DNA from: Amphiduros pacificus
Taxonomy: Eukaryota; Annelida; Polychaeta; Phyllodocida; Hesionidae
Direction: 5' to 3'
Assembly (NCBI GenBank): GCA_949316495.1
Contig: OX439002.1
Coordinates: 10,906,001-10,970,000, forward strand
Length of the DNA: 64,000 nt
The first letter of the stretch is position 1. Every line of letters begins with the position of its first letter. Under the pieces are notes generated by a model that worked only from the letters and a program-made list of their open reading frames with translations, searched no databases and was not told where the DNA came from. This document shows positions 23,442 to 35,399 of this stretch, in pieces. The translations under genes and the position numbers were made by a program.

Positions 23442-26400
23442 AGGTGCTGAGATGTGTTGTGTGTGTTTCAGACATTCATCCCAGTGAGATGGGTACTAAG
23501 CTGTGTTGTGTGTGTTTCAGACATTCGTCACAGTGAGATGGGTACTGAGCTGTGTTGTGTGTGTTTCAGACATTCATCCCAGTGAGATGGGTACTAAGCT
23601 GTGTTGTGTGTGTTTCAGACATTCATCCCAGTGAGATGGGTACTAAGCTGTGTTGTGTGTGTTTCAGACATTCATCCCTGTGTTTCAGACATTCATCACA
23701 GTGAGATGGGTACTGAGCTGTGTTGTGTGTGTTTCAGACATTCATCACAGTGAGATGGGTACTGAGCTGTGCTGTGTGTGTTTCAGACATTCATCACAGT
23801 GAGATGGGTTCTGAGCTGTGTTGTGTGTGTTTCAGACATTCATCCCCAGTGAGATGGGTACTGAGCTGTGTTGTGTGTGTTTCAGACATTCATCCCAGTG
23901 AGATGGGTACTAAGCTGTGTTGTGTGTGTTTCAGACATTCATCACAGTGAGATGGGTGCTGAGCTGTGTTGTGTGTGTTTCAGACATTCATCCCAACGAG
24001 ATGGGTACTAAGCTGTGTTGTGTGTGTTTCAGACATTCATCACAGTGAGATGGGTACTAAGCTGTGTTGTGTGTGTTTCAGACATTCATCCCAGCAAGAT
24101 GGGTACTAAGCTGTGTTGTGTGTGTTTCAGACATTCATCGCAGTGAGATGGGTACTAAGCTGTGTTGTGTGTGTTTCAGACATTCATCACAGTGAGATGG
24201 GTACTGAGCTGTGTTGTGTGTGTTTCAGACATTCATCACAGTGAGATGGGTGCTGAGCTGTGTTGTGTGTGTTTCAGACATTCATCCCAACGAGATGAGT
24301 ACTAAGCTGTGTTGTGTGTGTTTCAGACATTCATCACAGTGAGATGGGTACTGAGCTGTGTTGTGTGTGTTTCAGACATTCATCGCAGTGAGATGGGTAC
24401 TAAGCTGTGTTGTGTGTGTTTCAGACATTCATCCCAGTGAGATGGGTACTAAGCTGTGTTGTGTGTGTTTCAGACATTCATCACAGTGAGATGGGTACTG
24501 AGCTGTGTTGTGTATGTTTCAGACATTCATCACAGTGTGATGGGTACTAAGATGTGTTGTGTGTGTTTCAGACATTCATCCCAGTGAGATGGGTACTGAG
24601 CTGTGTTGTGTATGTTTCAGACATTCATCACAGTGAGATGGGTACTAAGATGTGTTGTGTGTGTTTCAGACATTCATCACAGTGAGATGGGTGCTGAGCT
24701 GTGTTGTGTGTGTTTCAGACATTCATCCCAACGAGATGGGTACTAAGCTGTGTTGTGTGTGTTTCAGACATTCATCACAGTGAGATGGGTACTAAGCTGT
24801 GTTGTGTGTGTTTCAGACATTCATCCCAGCAAGATGGGTACTAAGCTGTGTTGTGTGTGTTTCAGACATTCATCGCAGTGAGATGGGTACTAAGCTGTGT
24901 TGTGTGTGTTTCAGACATTCATCACAGTGAGATGGGTGCTGAGCTGTGTTGTGTGTGTTTCAGACATTCATCACAGTGAGATGGGTGCTGAGCTGTGTTG
25001 TGTGTGTTTCAGACATTCATCCCAACGAGATGGGTACTAAGCTGTGTTGTGTGTGTTTCAGACATTCATCACAGTGAGATGGGTACTGAGCTGTGTTGTG
25101 TGTGTTTCAGACATTCATCGCAGTGAGATGGGTACTAAGCTGTGTTGTGTGTGTTTCAGACATTCATCCCAGTGAGATGGGTACTAAGCTGTGTTGTGTG
25201 TGTTTCAGACATTCATCACAGTGAGATGGGTACTGAGCTGTGTTGTGTATGTTTCAGACATTCATCACAGTGAGATGGGTACTAAGCTGTGTTGTGTGTG
25301 TTTCAGACATTCATCCCAGTGAGATGGGTACTGAGCTGTGTTGTGTATGTTTCAGACATTCATCACAGTGAGATGGGTACTAAGATGTGTTGTGTGTGTT
25401 TCAGACATTCATCCCAGTGAGATGGGTACTAAGCTGTGTTGTGTGTGTTTCAGACATTCATCACAGTGAGATGGGTGCTGAGCTGTGTTGTGTGTGTTTC
25501 AGACATTCATCCCAACGAGATGGGTACTAAGCTGTGTTGTGTGTGTTTCAGACATTCATCCCAACGAGATGGGTACTAAGCTGTGTTGTGTGTGTTTCAG
25601 ACATTCATCCCAGCAAGATGGGTACTAAGCTGTGTTGTGTGTGTTTCAGACATTCATCGCAGTGAGATGGGTACTAAGCTGTGTTGTGTGTGTTTCAGAC
25701 ATTCATCACAGTGAGATGGGTGCTGAGCTGTGTTGTGTGTGTTTCAGACATTCATCACAGTGAGATGGGTGCTGAGCTGTGTTGTGTGTGTTTCAGACAT
25801 TCATCCCAACGAGATGGGTACTAAGCTGTGTTGTGTGTGTTTCAGACATTCATCACAGTGAGATGGGTACTGAGCTGTGTTGTGTGTGTTTCAGACATTC
25901 ATCGCAGTGAGACGGGTACTAAGCTGTGTTGTGTGTGTTTCAGACATTCATCACAGTGAGATGGGTGCTGAGCTGTGTTGTGTGTGTTTCAGACATTCAT
26001 CCCAGTGAGATGGGTACTGAGCTGTGTTGTGTATGTTTCAGACATTCATCACAGTGAGATTGGTACTAAGATGTGTTGTGTGTGTTTCAGACATTCATCA
26101 CAGTTAGATGGGTGCTGAGCTGTGTTGTGTGTGTTTCAGACATTCATCCCAACGAGATGGGTACTAAGCTGTGTTGTGTGTGTTTCAGACATTCATCACA
26201 GTGAGATGGGTACTAAGCTGTGTTGTGTGTGTTTCAGACATTCATCCCAGCAAGATGGGTACTAAGCTGTGTTGTGTGTGTTTCAGACATTCATCCCAGT
26301 GAGATGGGTACTAAGCTGTGTTGTGTGTGTTTCAGACATTCATCACAGTGAGATGGGTGCTGAGCTGTGTTGTGTGTGTTTCAGACATTCATCACAGTGA

Positions 26401-27592
26401 GATGGGTGCTGAGCTGTGTTGTGTGTGTTTCAGACATTCATCCCGACGAGATGGGTACTAAGCTGTGTTGTGTGTGTTTCAGACATTCATCACAGTGAGA
26501 TGGGTACTGAGCTGTGTTGTGTGTGTTTCAGACATTCATCGCAGTGAGATGGGTACTAAGCTGTGTTGTGTGTGTTTCAGACATTCATCCCAGTGAGATG
26601 GGTACTAAGCTGTGTTGTGTGTGTTTCAGACATTCATCCCAGTGAGATGGGTACTGAGCTGTGTTGTGTATGTTTCAGACATTCATCACAGTGAGATGGG
26701 TACTAAGATGTGTTGTGTGTGTTTCAGACATTCATCCCAGTGAGATGGGTACTGAGCTGTGTTGTGTATGTCTCAGACATTCATCACAGTGAGATGGGTA
26801 CTAAGATGTGTTGTGTGTGTTTCAGACATTCATCCCAGTGAGATGGGTTCTGAGCTGTGTTGTGTATGTTTCAGACATTCATCACAGTGAGATGGGTTCT
26901 GAGCTGTGTTGTGTGTGTTTCAGACATTCATCCCCAGTGAGATGGGTACTGAGCTGTGTTGTGTGTGTTTCAGACATTCATCGCAGTGAGATGGGTACTG
27001 AGCTGTGTTGTGTGTGTTTCAGACATTCATCACAGTGAGATGGGTACTGAGCTGTGTTATGTGTGTTTCAGACATTCATCACAGCAAGATGGGTACTAAG
27101 CTGTGTTGTGTGTGTTTCAGACATTCATCCCAGTGAGATGGGTACTGAGCTGTGTTGTGTGTGTTTCAGACATTCATCACAGTGAGATGGGTACTAAGCT
27201 GTGTTGTGTGTGTTTCAGACATTCATCACAGCAAGATGGGTACTAAGCTGTGTTGTGTGTGTTTCAGACATTCATCGTAGTGAGATGGGTACTGAGCTGT
27301 GTTGTGTGTGTTTCAGACATTCATCACAGTGAGATGGGTACTAAGCTGTGTTGTGTGTGTTTCAGACATTCATCGCAGTGAGATGGGTACTAAGCTGTGT
27401 TGTGTGTGTTTCAGACATTCATCACAGTGAGATGGGTACTGAGCTGTGTTGTGTGTGTTTCAGACATTCATCACAGTGAGATGGGTTCTGAGCTGTGTTG
27501 TGTGTGTTTCAGACATTCATCACAGTGAGATGGGTTCTGAGCTGTGTTGTGTGTGTTTCAGACATTCATCACAGTGAGATGGGTTCTGAGCT
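23442..27592 (+). repeat. 49-bp minisatellite, about 85 copies
   Basis: The largest array in the window. Each unit has TGTGTTGTGTGTGTTTCAG, then ACATTCATCACAGTGAGATG, then GGTACTAAGC or GGTACTGAGC. Variant units (CCCAACGAG, CCCAGCAAG, CGCAGTGAG) recur in a fixed order. CCCAGCAAG units lie 15, 16 and 13 units apart (24090, 24825, 25609, 26246), so the array is built of higher-order blocks of about 640-780 bp. On the plus strand each unit resembles a 3' splice site. Confidence 0.96.
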
Positions 27593-28554
27593 TTCATGGT
27601 ATGGGGTATGCAGTGATAAGGACCTGTACTCAGGAGAGTTCATCTGCAAAGGACACGCAACACTTTATCAAAACACATGGAAATATAAACATTTCCTATC
27701 ATGCAGCAATGTAAAGTACAAATTGATACAACTTATGAGTTTTTGATATTATCAAAAACAAGATATATATGAACCATCCATGTTTAGAATGTTTTAGATG
27801 CGTTCCATCGTAAATGTCATTGTAATTAATCATAGAAATTGAAGCAAGTTTAAGACTATACATTAAAACTACCAATAACAAAATTAAATAAACCATTGGA
27901 GTATATATGACTCTTGCTAATAAATTGTTAAATCATGACATCAAAGTAGTGTGGTTACATCACAGTGTAAAGAATATCTGATATTGCATTTGATAAGGTT
28001 CAAACGCTGAGGTGCATCCTGGGAGATATTGATTCTTCATAATGAGCCATCTTTATTTAAGTCAGATGCCTTCCCCTCAAAACAGGAAAGATATATCTGT
28101 ATGTATATCCCAACAGGGGAATTTTAGGAGTACATGAGAGACAGATTAATGGCAATGTCTGGGATGCAGTATGAATTAATGAGATTGCTTTGTTTCACTT
28201 GGAAGCATTCTAATGTTATTCAGCTACAATTTACTAAACACTCAAGCCTGGAAGGGTAGGAAGGGATGTAGAGCCCAGACTGTCTTCCTTCTCTCATTAA
28301 AACATCATTTACATGGTATTAGGAAAAATGCTATCATTAATTTCAGCTCAAGATAATCTGCAGACATTTCTATTGATGGTGATGCACAGATTTACATACA
28401 GATGCAAACCATATTATTTGATTATTCTGTTTTTTCTGCCTTAATGACTTTTTTTTACATCGTTTCTTCTGATCATGATTATTGGAGTATAATTTTAGTG
28501 AAGTATTTGATTTAAAAAAATAGACAAATGAAATAGAATTTAAGTAAAGAAGTC
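27593..28554. other. Unique sequence, no gene seen
   Basis: AT-rich spacer between the 49-bp and 38-bp arrays, with no recognisable element. Confidence 0.5.
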
Positions 28555-28998
28555 CAGATAGAGCAGATCAGATGGGAGCTTGGTGAGGTCAAATAGAGCT
28601 GATCAGATGGGAGGAGCTGGGTGAGGTCAGATAGAGCTGATCAGATGGGAGGAGCTGGGTGAGGTCAGATAGAGCTGATCAGATGGGAGGAGCTGGGTGA
28701 GGTCAGATAGAGCTGATCAGATGGGAGGAGCTGGGTGAGGTCAGATAGAGCTGATCAGATGGGAGGAGCTGGGTGAGGTCAGATAGAGCTGATCAGATGG
28801 GAGGGGCTGGGTGAGGTCAGATAGAGCTGATCAGATGGGAGGAGCTGGGTGAGGTCAGATAGAGCTGATCAGATGGGAGGAGCTGGGTGAGGTCAGATAG
28901 AGCTGATCAGATGGGAGGAGCTGGGTGAGGTCAGATAGAGCTGATCAGATGGGAGGAGCTGGGTGAGGTCAGATAGAGCTGATCAGATGGGAGGGGTT
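28555..28998 (+). repeat. 38-bp minisatellite, about 11.5 copies
   Basis: The unit is AGATAGAGCTGATCAGATGG then GAGGAGCTGGGTGAGGTC. Interior units are almost identical. It runs straight into the 16-bp array. Confidence 0.95.
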
Positions 28999-29002
28999 GA
29001 AT

Positions 29003-29724
29003 AAGGTCTGATGGTGCTGGGGTCTGATGGTGCTAAGGTCTGATGGTGCTAAGGTCTGATGGTGCTGAGGTGTGATGGTGCTGAGGTCTGATGGTGCTGA
29101 GGTCTGATGTTGCTAAGGTCTGATGGTGGTGAGGTCTGATGGTGGTGAGGTCTGATGGTGCAGAGGTCTGATGGTGCTGGGGTCTGATGGTGCTGGGGTC
29201 TGATGGTGCTGAGGTCTGATGGTGTTGAGGTCTGATGGTGCTGAGGTCTGATGGTGCTGGGGTCTGATGGTGCTGAGGTCTGATGGTGCTGGGGTCTGAT
29301 GGTGCTGGGGTCTGATGGTGCTGAGGTCTGATGGTACTAAGGTCTGATGGTGCTGGGGTCTGATGGTGCTGAGGTCTGATGGTGCTGGGGTCTGATGGTG
29401 CTGGGGTCTGATGGTGCTGGGGTCTGATGGTGCTGAGGTCTGATGGTACTAAGGTCTGATGGTGCTGGGGTCTGATGGTGCTGAGGTCTGATGGTGCTGG
29501 GGTCTGATGGTGCTGGGGTCTGATGGTGCTGGGGTCTGATGGTGCTGGGGTCTGATGGTGCTGGGGTCTGATGGTGCTGGGGTCTGATGGTGCTGGGGTC
29601 TGATGGTGCTGGGGTCTGATGGTGCTGGGGTGTGATGGTGCTGGGGTCTGATGGTGCTGGGGTCTGATGGTGCTGAGGTCTGATGGTGCTGGGGTCTGAT
29701 GGTGCTGAGGTCTGATGGTGCTCA
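29003..29724 (+). repeat. 16-bp minisatellite, about 45 copies
   Basis: The unit is TCTGATGGTGCTGGGG, with GAGG and AAGG variants. Because 16 is not a multiple of three, a 16-residue peptide pattern appears in every minus-strand frame. The regular GGGG every 16 bp gives some G-quadruplex potential. Confidence 0.95.
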
Positions 29725-29939
29725 GGTTTGGTGACACCCATCTCTGACAAACTTGTGAGTGCCAAAAGTTGATAGAAATAAAGATAGCACTACCACACTG
29801 AAATTATTCCAGTATTCCTCAGTTGCTGTGAAAATGCCAGGCACAGTAAGGGAACAGACTCCTATGAAACAGACCTCAGCTCTTCATCACCATGTCAATG
29901 ACATGGTACATATTACGTGACCTATATGATATATCACCA

Positions 29940-30175
29940 GGCATGACTGTAACTCCTGACCTTGGAGGTGAAATACTGGTCTGAGGAACAGTTGTGGGAG
30001 ATTAAAAGGTTGAATGGGGAGAACATCTCAAACATTTGCACATATTGTGTTACCAGTTAATTCATTTGTGATAGTTGTAGCCTAATTGTGAAAGCACCAC
30101 AAATAAAATGGCCAAAAGTTGGTTGGATATTGCATCTAAAGGGCCTAACCCATAATGGGGTGATATTATGAGGTT
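29940..30175 (+). repeat. Dispersed repeat family R1, copy C
   Basis: Best-preserved copy: TTGGAGGTGAAAT, GAGGAACAGTTGTGGGAGAT, TAAAAGGTTGAATGGGG, CATTTGCACAT, TCATTTGTGATAGTTGTAGC, TGTGAAAGCACC and GGCCAAAAGTTGG occur in that order. The element at 30439 starts about 260 bp further on and is unrelated to it. Confidence 0.65.
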
Positions 30176-30438
30176 TCTATTTTCAATTAAACTGTCTATT
30201 CTCAACTTAACTCTTAAGATAAGGGGGAAAGTTTAAGATTTCTTTGACATTTGATGAAGTTATCTGGCACTCAAACTGTCATGGCAGAAACATACCCATT
30301 TATATGCCTCCTGCTTTTCAAATTTAGGAAAATAATGATTCTTCAATGTGACACCAGATGCCATCTAATTCATTTACTCTTTTGCTTTCTGCATGTTGTT
30401 TGCAGTGTGTTTCTATGTTTAGAACATTGTTTCATTTA

Positions 30439-31070
30439 TGCCTCAGTCACATTTGCTCCGATTTCAGTAAAGATGCCCGGACGATGGGTATTTTTTACAA
30501 AATCGGCAGGCAGTTCAGATTGCCGTGCGGGCACCGGGAGATCATCGGCCACAATTGGGCATCCTTAAGACGTCGGGCGGGTCATCGGGAACTTTTAGCT
30601 GGAACATAAAAGTTGCCGGCGTTTCCCCGATGTCTTATCAGTAAATATCATCTTAAAGTACACGGCAGGGTCCCGGCAGTGTCCCGCAGGCACATCGGCA
30701 GATTATCTTACGGCTGCTGGTGGCATCGTGCGGTGAAAATAGGATTGTTTTTATTTCATGTGTTCACAGGCCATCGTCAGATGATCCACCGGGCTCCCTA
30801 CGGTCTCATACAGACGTCTTTAGGATGTCTTTCAGACGTCTGTCAAATGATACAGACGTCTTTAGGATGTCTTTCAGACATCTGTCATATGATACAGACG
30901 TCTTTAAGATGTCCTTCAGACGTCTGTGTCATTTTCTTGCGGGTGCCGTGCGGTAGCCTTTCATAATGTGACCATAGCTACGGCATATCTCAGATTGTTG
31001 CTGATAAAGACTGGGAAGTCGGCCGATTCTTACTGCCTGGCCGGCGCCCAGTGCAAATGTGACTGAGGCA
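30439..31070. mobile_element. Harbinger-like MITE, complete, with 18-bp inverted ends
   Basis: Perfect terminal inverted repeats TGCCTCAGTCACATTTGC at 30439-30456 and its complement at 31053-31070. Both ends are flanked by TTA (30436-30438 and 31071-31073), a 3-bp target duplication typical of PIF/Harbinger. The body (632 bp) is CpG-rich and unlike its AT-rich flanks. It has no transposase, so it is non-autonomous. It contains three 42-bp internal tandem units. Confidence 0.85.
30816..30944 (+). repeat. 42-bp tandem repeat inside the Harbinger-like MITE
   Basis: Three units of ATACAGACGTCTTTAGGATG followed by TCTTTCAGACGTCTGTC and a short spacer. CAGACGTCTG is a palindrome. Internal tandem repeats of this type are common in foldback-like MITEs. 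Confidence 0.85.
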
Positions 31071-31198
31071 TTAGAAACGTTACCTTAATTTTTATACCAA
31101 TTTGTGATATTTTTATTCAGATCAACAGTACTGCCTAGTGATTATTTAAAACAAATTAACTGATGTTTCATCTTGCTATCTTGTTTGTCTTTTCTGAC

Positions 31199-31232
31199 CT
31201 AATATAATCACAAGAACTTGTGATTATATTAG
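31199..31232. repeat. 34-bp perfect inverted repeat
   Basis: Arms CTAATATAATCACAAG and CTTGTGATTATATTAG are separated by AA. This is 16 bp of perfect pairing with a 2-base centre. Confidence 0.95.
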
Positions 31233-31351
31233 CCCTCCAAGTTTAGTGTGGTCAAGTGGGCTCACATTTCCTTGGATGATCATAAATCATAATGAGATAT
31301 AAAGCATGATGTATGAGAGGAGAGGAGGAGGTGGGATCAATGGAGATGCCT

Positions 31352-32635
31352 CTTTCTGTGCTGGTCTGGGCAGGCTGAGGCCTGGTCCTGTGCTGATCTG
31401 TGGACAGGCTGAGGCCTGGTCCTGCGCTGGTCTGGGGGCAGGCTGAGGCCTGGTCCTGTGCTGATCTGTGGACAGGCTGAGGCCTGGTCCTGCGCTGGTC
31501 TGGGGGCAGGCTGAGGCCTGGTCCTGTGCTGATATGTGGGCAGGCTGAGGCCTGGTCCTGTGCTGATCTGTGGGCAGGCTTCAGCCTGGTTCTGTGCTGA
31601 TCTGTGGGCAGGCTGAGGCCTGGTCCTGTGCTGATCTGTGGGCAGGCTGAGGCCTGGTCCAGTGCTGATCTGTGGGCAGGCTGAGGCCTGGTATTGTGCT
31701 GATCTGGGGGAAGGCTGAAGCCTGGTATTCTGCTGATCTGGGGGAAGGCTGAAGCCTGGTATTGTGCTGATCTGGGGGAAGGCTGAGGCCTGGTTCTGTG
31801 CTGGTCTGTGGGCAGGCTGAGGCCTGATCCTGTGCTGATCTGGGGGCAGGCTGAGGCCTGGTCCTGTGTTGATCTGTGAGGAGGCTGAGGCCTGGTCCTG
31901 TGTTGATCTGGGGGCAGGCTGAGGCCTGGTCCTGTGCTGGTCTGGGGGCAGGCTGAGGCCTGATCCTGTGCTGATCTGGGGGCAGGCTGAGGCCAGGTCC
32001 TGTGCTGGTCTGGGGACAGGCTGAGGTCTGGTCCTGTGCTGGTCTGGGGGCAGGCTGAGGCCTGGTCCTGTGCTGGTCTGGGGGCAGGCTGAGGCCTGGT
32101 CCTGTGCTGGTCTGGGGGCAGGCTGAGGCCTGATCCTGTGCTGATCTGGGGGCAGGCTGAGGCCTGGTCCTGTGCTGGTCTGTGGGCAGGCTGAGGCCTG
32201 GTCCTGTGCTGGTCTGGGGGCAGGCTGAGGCCTGGTCCTGTGCTGGTCTGTGGGCAGGTTGAGGCCTGATCCTGTGCTGATCTGGGGGCAGGCTGAGGCC
32301 TGGTCCTGTGCTGATCTGTGGGCAGTCTGAAGCCTGGTATTGTGCTGATCTGGGGGAAGGCTGAGGCCTAGTCCTGTGCTGGTCTGTGGGCAGGTTGAGG
32401 CCTGATCCTGTGCTGATCTGGGGGCAGGCTGAGGCCTGGTCCTGTGCTGATCTGGGGGCAGGCTGAGGCCTGGCCCAGTGCTGATCTGTGGGTAGGCTGA
32501 GGCCTGGTCCTGTGCTGATCTGTGGGCAGGCTGAGGCCTGGTCCTGTGCTGGTCTGGGGGCAGGCTGAGGCCTGGTCCTGTGCTGATCTGTGGGTAGGCT
32601 GAGGCCTGGTCCTGTGTTGGTCTGTCAGCAGGCAG
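31352..32635 (-). repeat. 34-bp minisatellite, about 38 copies
   Basis: Plus-strand unit: GGCAGGCTGAGGCCTGGTCC then TGTGCTGATCTGTG or TGTGCTGGTCTGGG. Sub-variants such as GGAAGGCTGAAGCC are clustered (31710-31790 and 32335). An open frame of 449 codons on the minus strand results from the repeat and is not a gene. Confidence 0.95.
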
Positions 32636-32796
32636 GTTGTGGCATAGAGAGCCTTGTATCTGAGTCCGCTGACAGGGAAGCACCACTGCACCTTCTGGGC
32701 AGATAACATATCCTGCAATCTTATCTGTGGTCTGAAATAGTCAACATATCTACAGGTTGAAGTGATTCATGTTTCATTCAAAGCTCAAGAGATCTT

Positions 32797-33100
32797 CAGG
32801 AACCACATAGGAGTCAATAATAGGTCAACAGATCAGTAGATTTCAATTGATCATATAGAAAGCTGTAGTAGGTCAATAGATCAGAGAGTTACATTAATAT
32901 ATTATAAAGGAGACAATAATAGGTCAACAGATCAGTAAGTTTTATTGTATCATAAAGGAGTCAATAGTAGGTCAATAAATCAGTAGATTTCAATACATCA
33001 TAGATAAGACAAAAATAGGTCAACATATCAGTTGATTTCAATTATTATAGAGATGTGCAGGTTTCAATATATCACACAGAAGTCAATAAAAGGTCAATAT
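32797..33100 (+). repeat. Degenerate tandem repeat, about 60 bp, 5 units
   Basis: Recurring blocks are GAGTCAATAATAGGTCAACA, GATCAGTAGATTTCAAT and a (T/A)ATCATA-like end. Units diverge considerably, so the array is old compared with its neighbours. Confidence 0.7.
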
Positions 33101-35399
33101 GGAACTTCTTTAACTTCAAATTGTTCACACTTGAGTCCAAAGTGGCAGGAATCTTGGATCTTTTCACAAACATAGCACAGCCTGATATACATGACAAATA
33201 AAGATATATTCATACTGTCAACAATTTTACCACAGTAATTCAAATAGAGGTAATATAAACATTGCCTCAGAAGAGCAAGACATTATAGTTTAATACAAGA
33301 ACGTGTTGTTCCATGCGATCGTTATATCTTGTGTTATAAGACCGAGTGTTGGCTTGGTAAGATGTGCATGGGCAGGGTTGACATGGGATAACCCATGCAT
33401 GCCACCACATAGACAGGATGATGAGGCCTCACATCTGCTGGGAGACGGGAGATGAGGTAACAGGGTGGGGTTATGTCATCACAACACGCAGAATTGACAT
33501 GTCTTCCCTTTACCATGGATTACTTGTGATTTGCCAGCTGTTCTACAACTCATCCTACTCAAGTCTTTTGAATTTTCAATTCTGGGTGAAATCTAGAAAT
33601 TATCAATTTTACGATAAAAAGTCAATCAATTGAAATTACATTCTCTCATATGCAAGACAAGTGTTATAATTGTTTTAACTGGTACACCATCATATTACAC
33701 ATGAATATTAATAAATTGCATGATATTGAGTCTGGATATTATTAAAGAAATGAGAAATTCTCATTTTGTGAGAAGTGAGAAGTCCCACGTGAAGCAGCTG
33801 TCCCCTGGAGTTAAGAATTATCAGCTTTGTGGTGATTGTCCATGACACGTCACAGATGTTCTGCACCAAATAAACTTCACAGTGGCAGGACAAATAATGT
33901 TTTTATCATTTTTTTCTTGACAGCAAATTCATCACTTGCATCCTGACAAGACTGGCTGGTGCTAGCCTTAATACCTCCATGAAATATATAACCCAGAAAA
34001 ACTATCCACAGCTTTTCATAATTCTAGCCTTAATACTCTGAGACTCCTGAAATATACATACAAACACACACACACACACACACATATTCCGAAGCTTTAC
34101 CAAATTCTCGCTTTAATACCTCTCTGAAACATATATCCCTGATAAACTCTCCACAGCTTTTCATAATTCTAGCCTTATTGCCCCCTGAAATATATATCCT
34201 GACATATTCTCCACAGCTTTTCATATTTCTCGCCTTAATACCTTGCAGAAATATATTTAAATCCCTGATAATCTTTCTGATCCCTGAGATATCTACCGTC
34301 AGATACTTTTAATGTCATCAATTAATAGTTTATATGATTGGACACTGATGGACATTATAATTATAATTAGATCAATCACCTTGATAAAAAATATTTTAAA
34401 TTTAATGTGCATCGCAGCAAAAAAGAATTTCATGTATAACGTTAATAATTTGAATTGTGGTGAGTGAAATAGCATAATATGGACTGACAGATCCAGGGGC
34501 AGTGCATTTGATTTGTCATTTGCATTCATGATCATGAAAGTTTAATTACCTGAAACATTTTTGAAACTAAGAAAATTACACCTCTGTGTCAATAACCAAA
34601 TATGAAGATGCACTTTTAAAACTAAAATAAATAAAGATTGATCATCAATGAAAGCAAATTATATGCTAAAAATAATTTTGAGATGTAAACAATAAAATGA
34701 AATTATTGATGAAGCATTGTTGTGGAAATGAGAGGTAAATTATCCTTGAAGGGCTCAAATTAATAACAAATCTGCATCCAGGCAGAACATGAAATGTAGG
34801 CAGATTACATTGCATGATCAAGGGAGAGGCTCCTCGGCAATAAAGATCTTCTTTATTGGTTTGTTTCTACTGCAATGGTTGTGAAGACAGGCAACTTGTC
34901 CCCTATCCTTGCCCCTCTCTCTATGCTATCGCAGTAAGGCCATTAGGCCAGTCTTAATCACCAGCAATGTGCATGCCAAGCGGCCATTTTGACACTCAGT
35001 TCTGGTTTCATTTAATGGGAGATTTGCTAATTGCTGAATTCCTCAGCATATCAATAATATTCTCCTATTGTCAAACTGTGATTGTTTTTAGAAGTACATT
35101 CTCCCAATTTGACAGTTGAATTTCATGTTTAGATGGAGTGATTTTTCATGGCAAAACAACATTCCGATATCACCCAAGGGTCATAAAAATAGTTATGTAG
35201 TGAGAATAGGAATTATTGCAAAAGCTTTCTTTATCAAAGTGTAGCTGTAAATGTCCAATTCAGACAAAATACTACACAGAGCCAAAACACAAAAGTGATT
35301 TCTACAGAAATGGTTTTTTTTTCAATATAGAAAAAACACATTTTTATTGTTAGGAAAACCCATAAGGATGAACAGCATAAAAAGAATGGAGCTCTGTGT
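33101..35399. other. Non-coding stretch around the 66-bp repeat
   Basis: Apart from the repeat at 33962-34262, this is AT-rich unique DNA. No exon is supported. The segment from 34830 to 35000 is somewhat less AT-rich. Confidence 0.45.
33962..34262 (+). repeat. Degenerate tandem repeat, about 66 bp, with (CA)n insert
   Basis: Recurring blocks: CTAGCCTTAATACC, TGAAATATATA, and TCCACAGCTTTTCATAATT. About five units. One unit holds a CA microsatellite at 34061-34084. Confidence 0.75.

Noticed and set aside
29033-29765. 234- and 142-codon minus-strand frames with His/Pro/Ser/Thr repeats
   Set aside because: Product of the 16-bp array read in different frames.
30251-30966. Short plus-strand frames over the MITE
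   Set aside because: They run across the element boundary and its 42-bp tandem units. No transposase motif.
31337-32686. 449-codon minus-strand frame
   Set aside because: Product of the 34-bp array; the three possible frames give the same 34-residue pattern.
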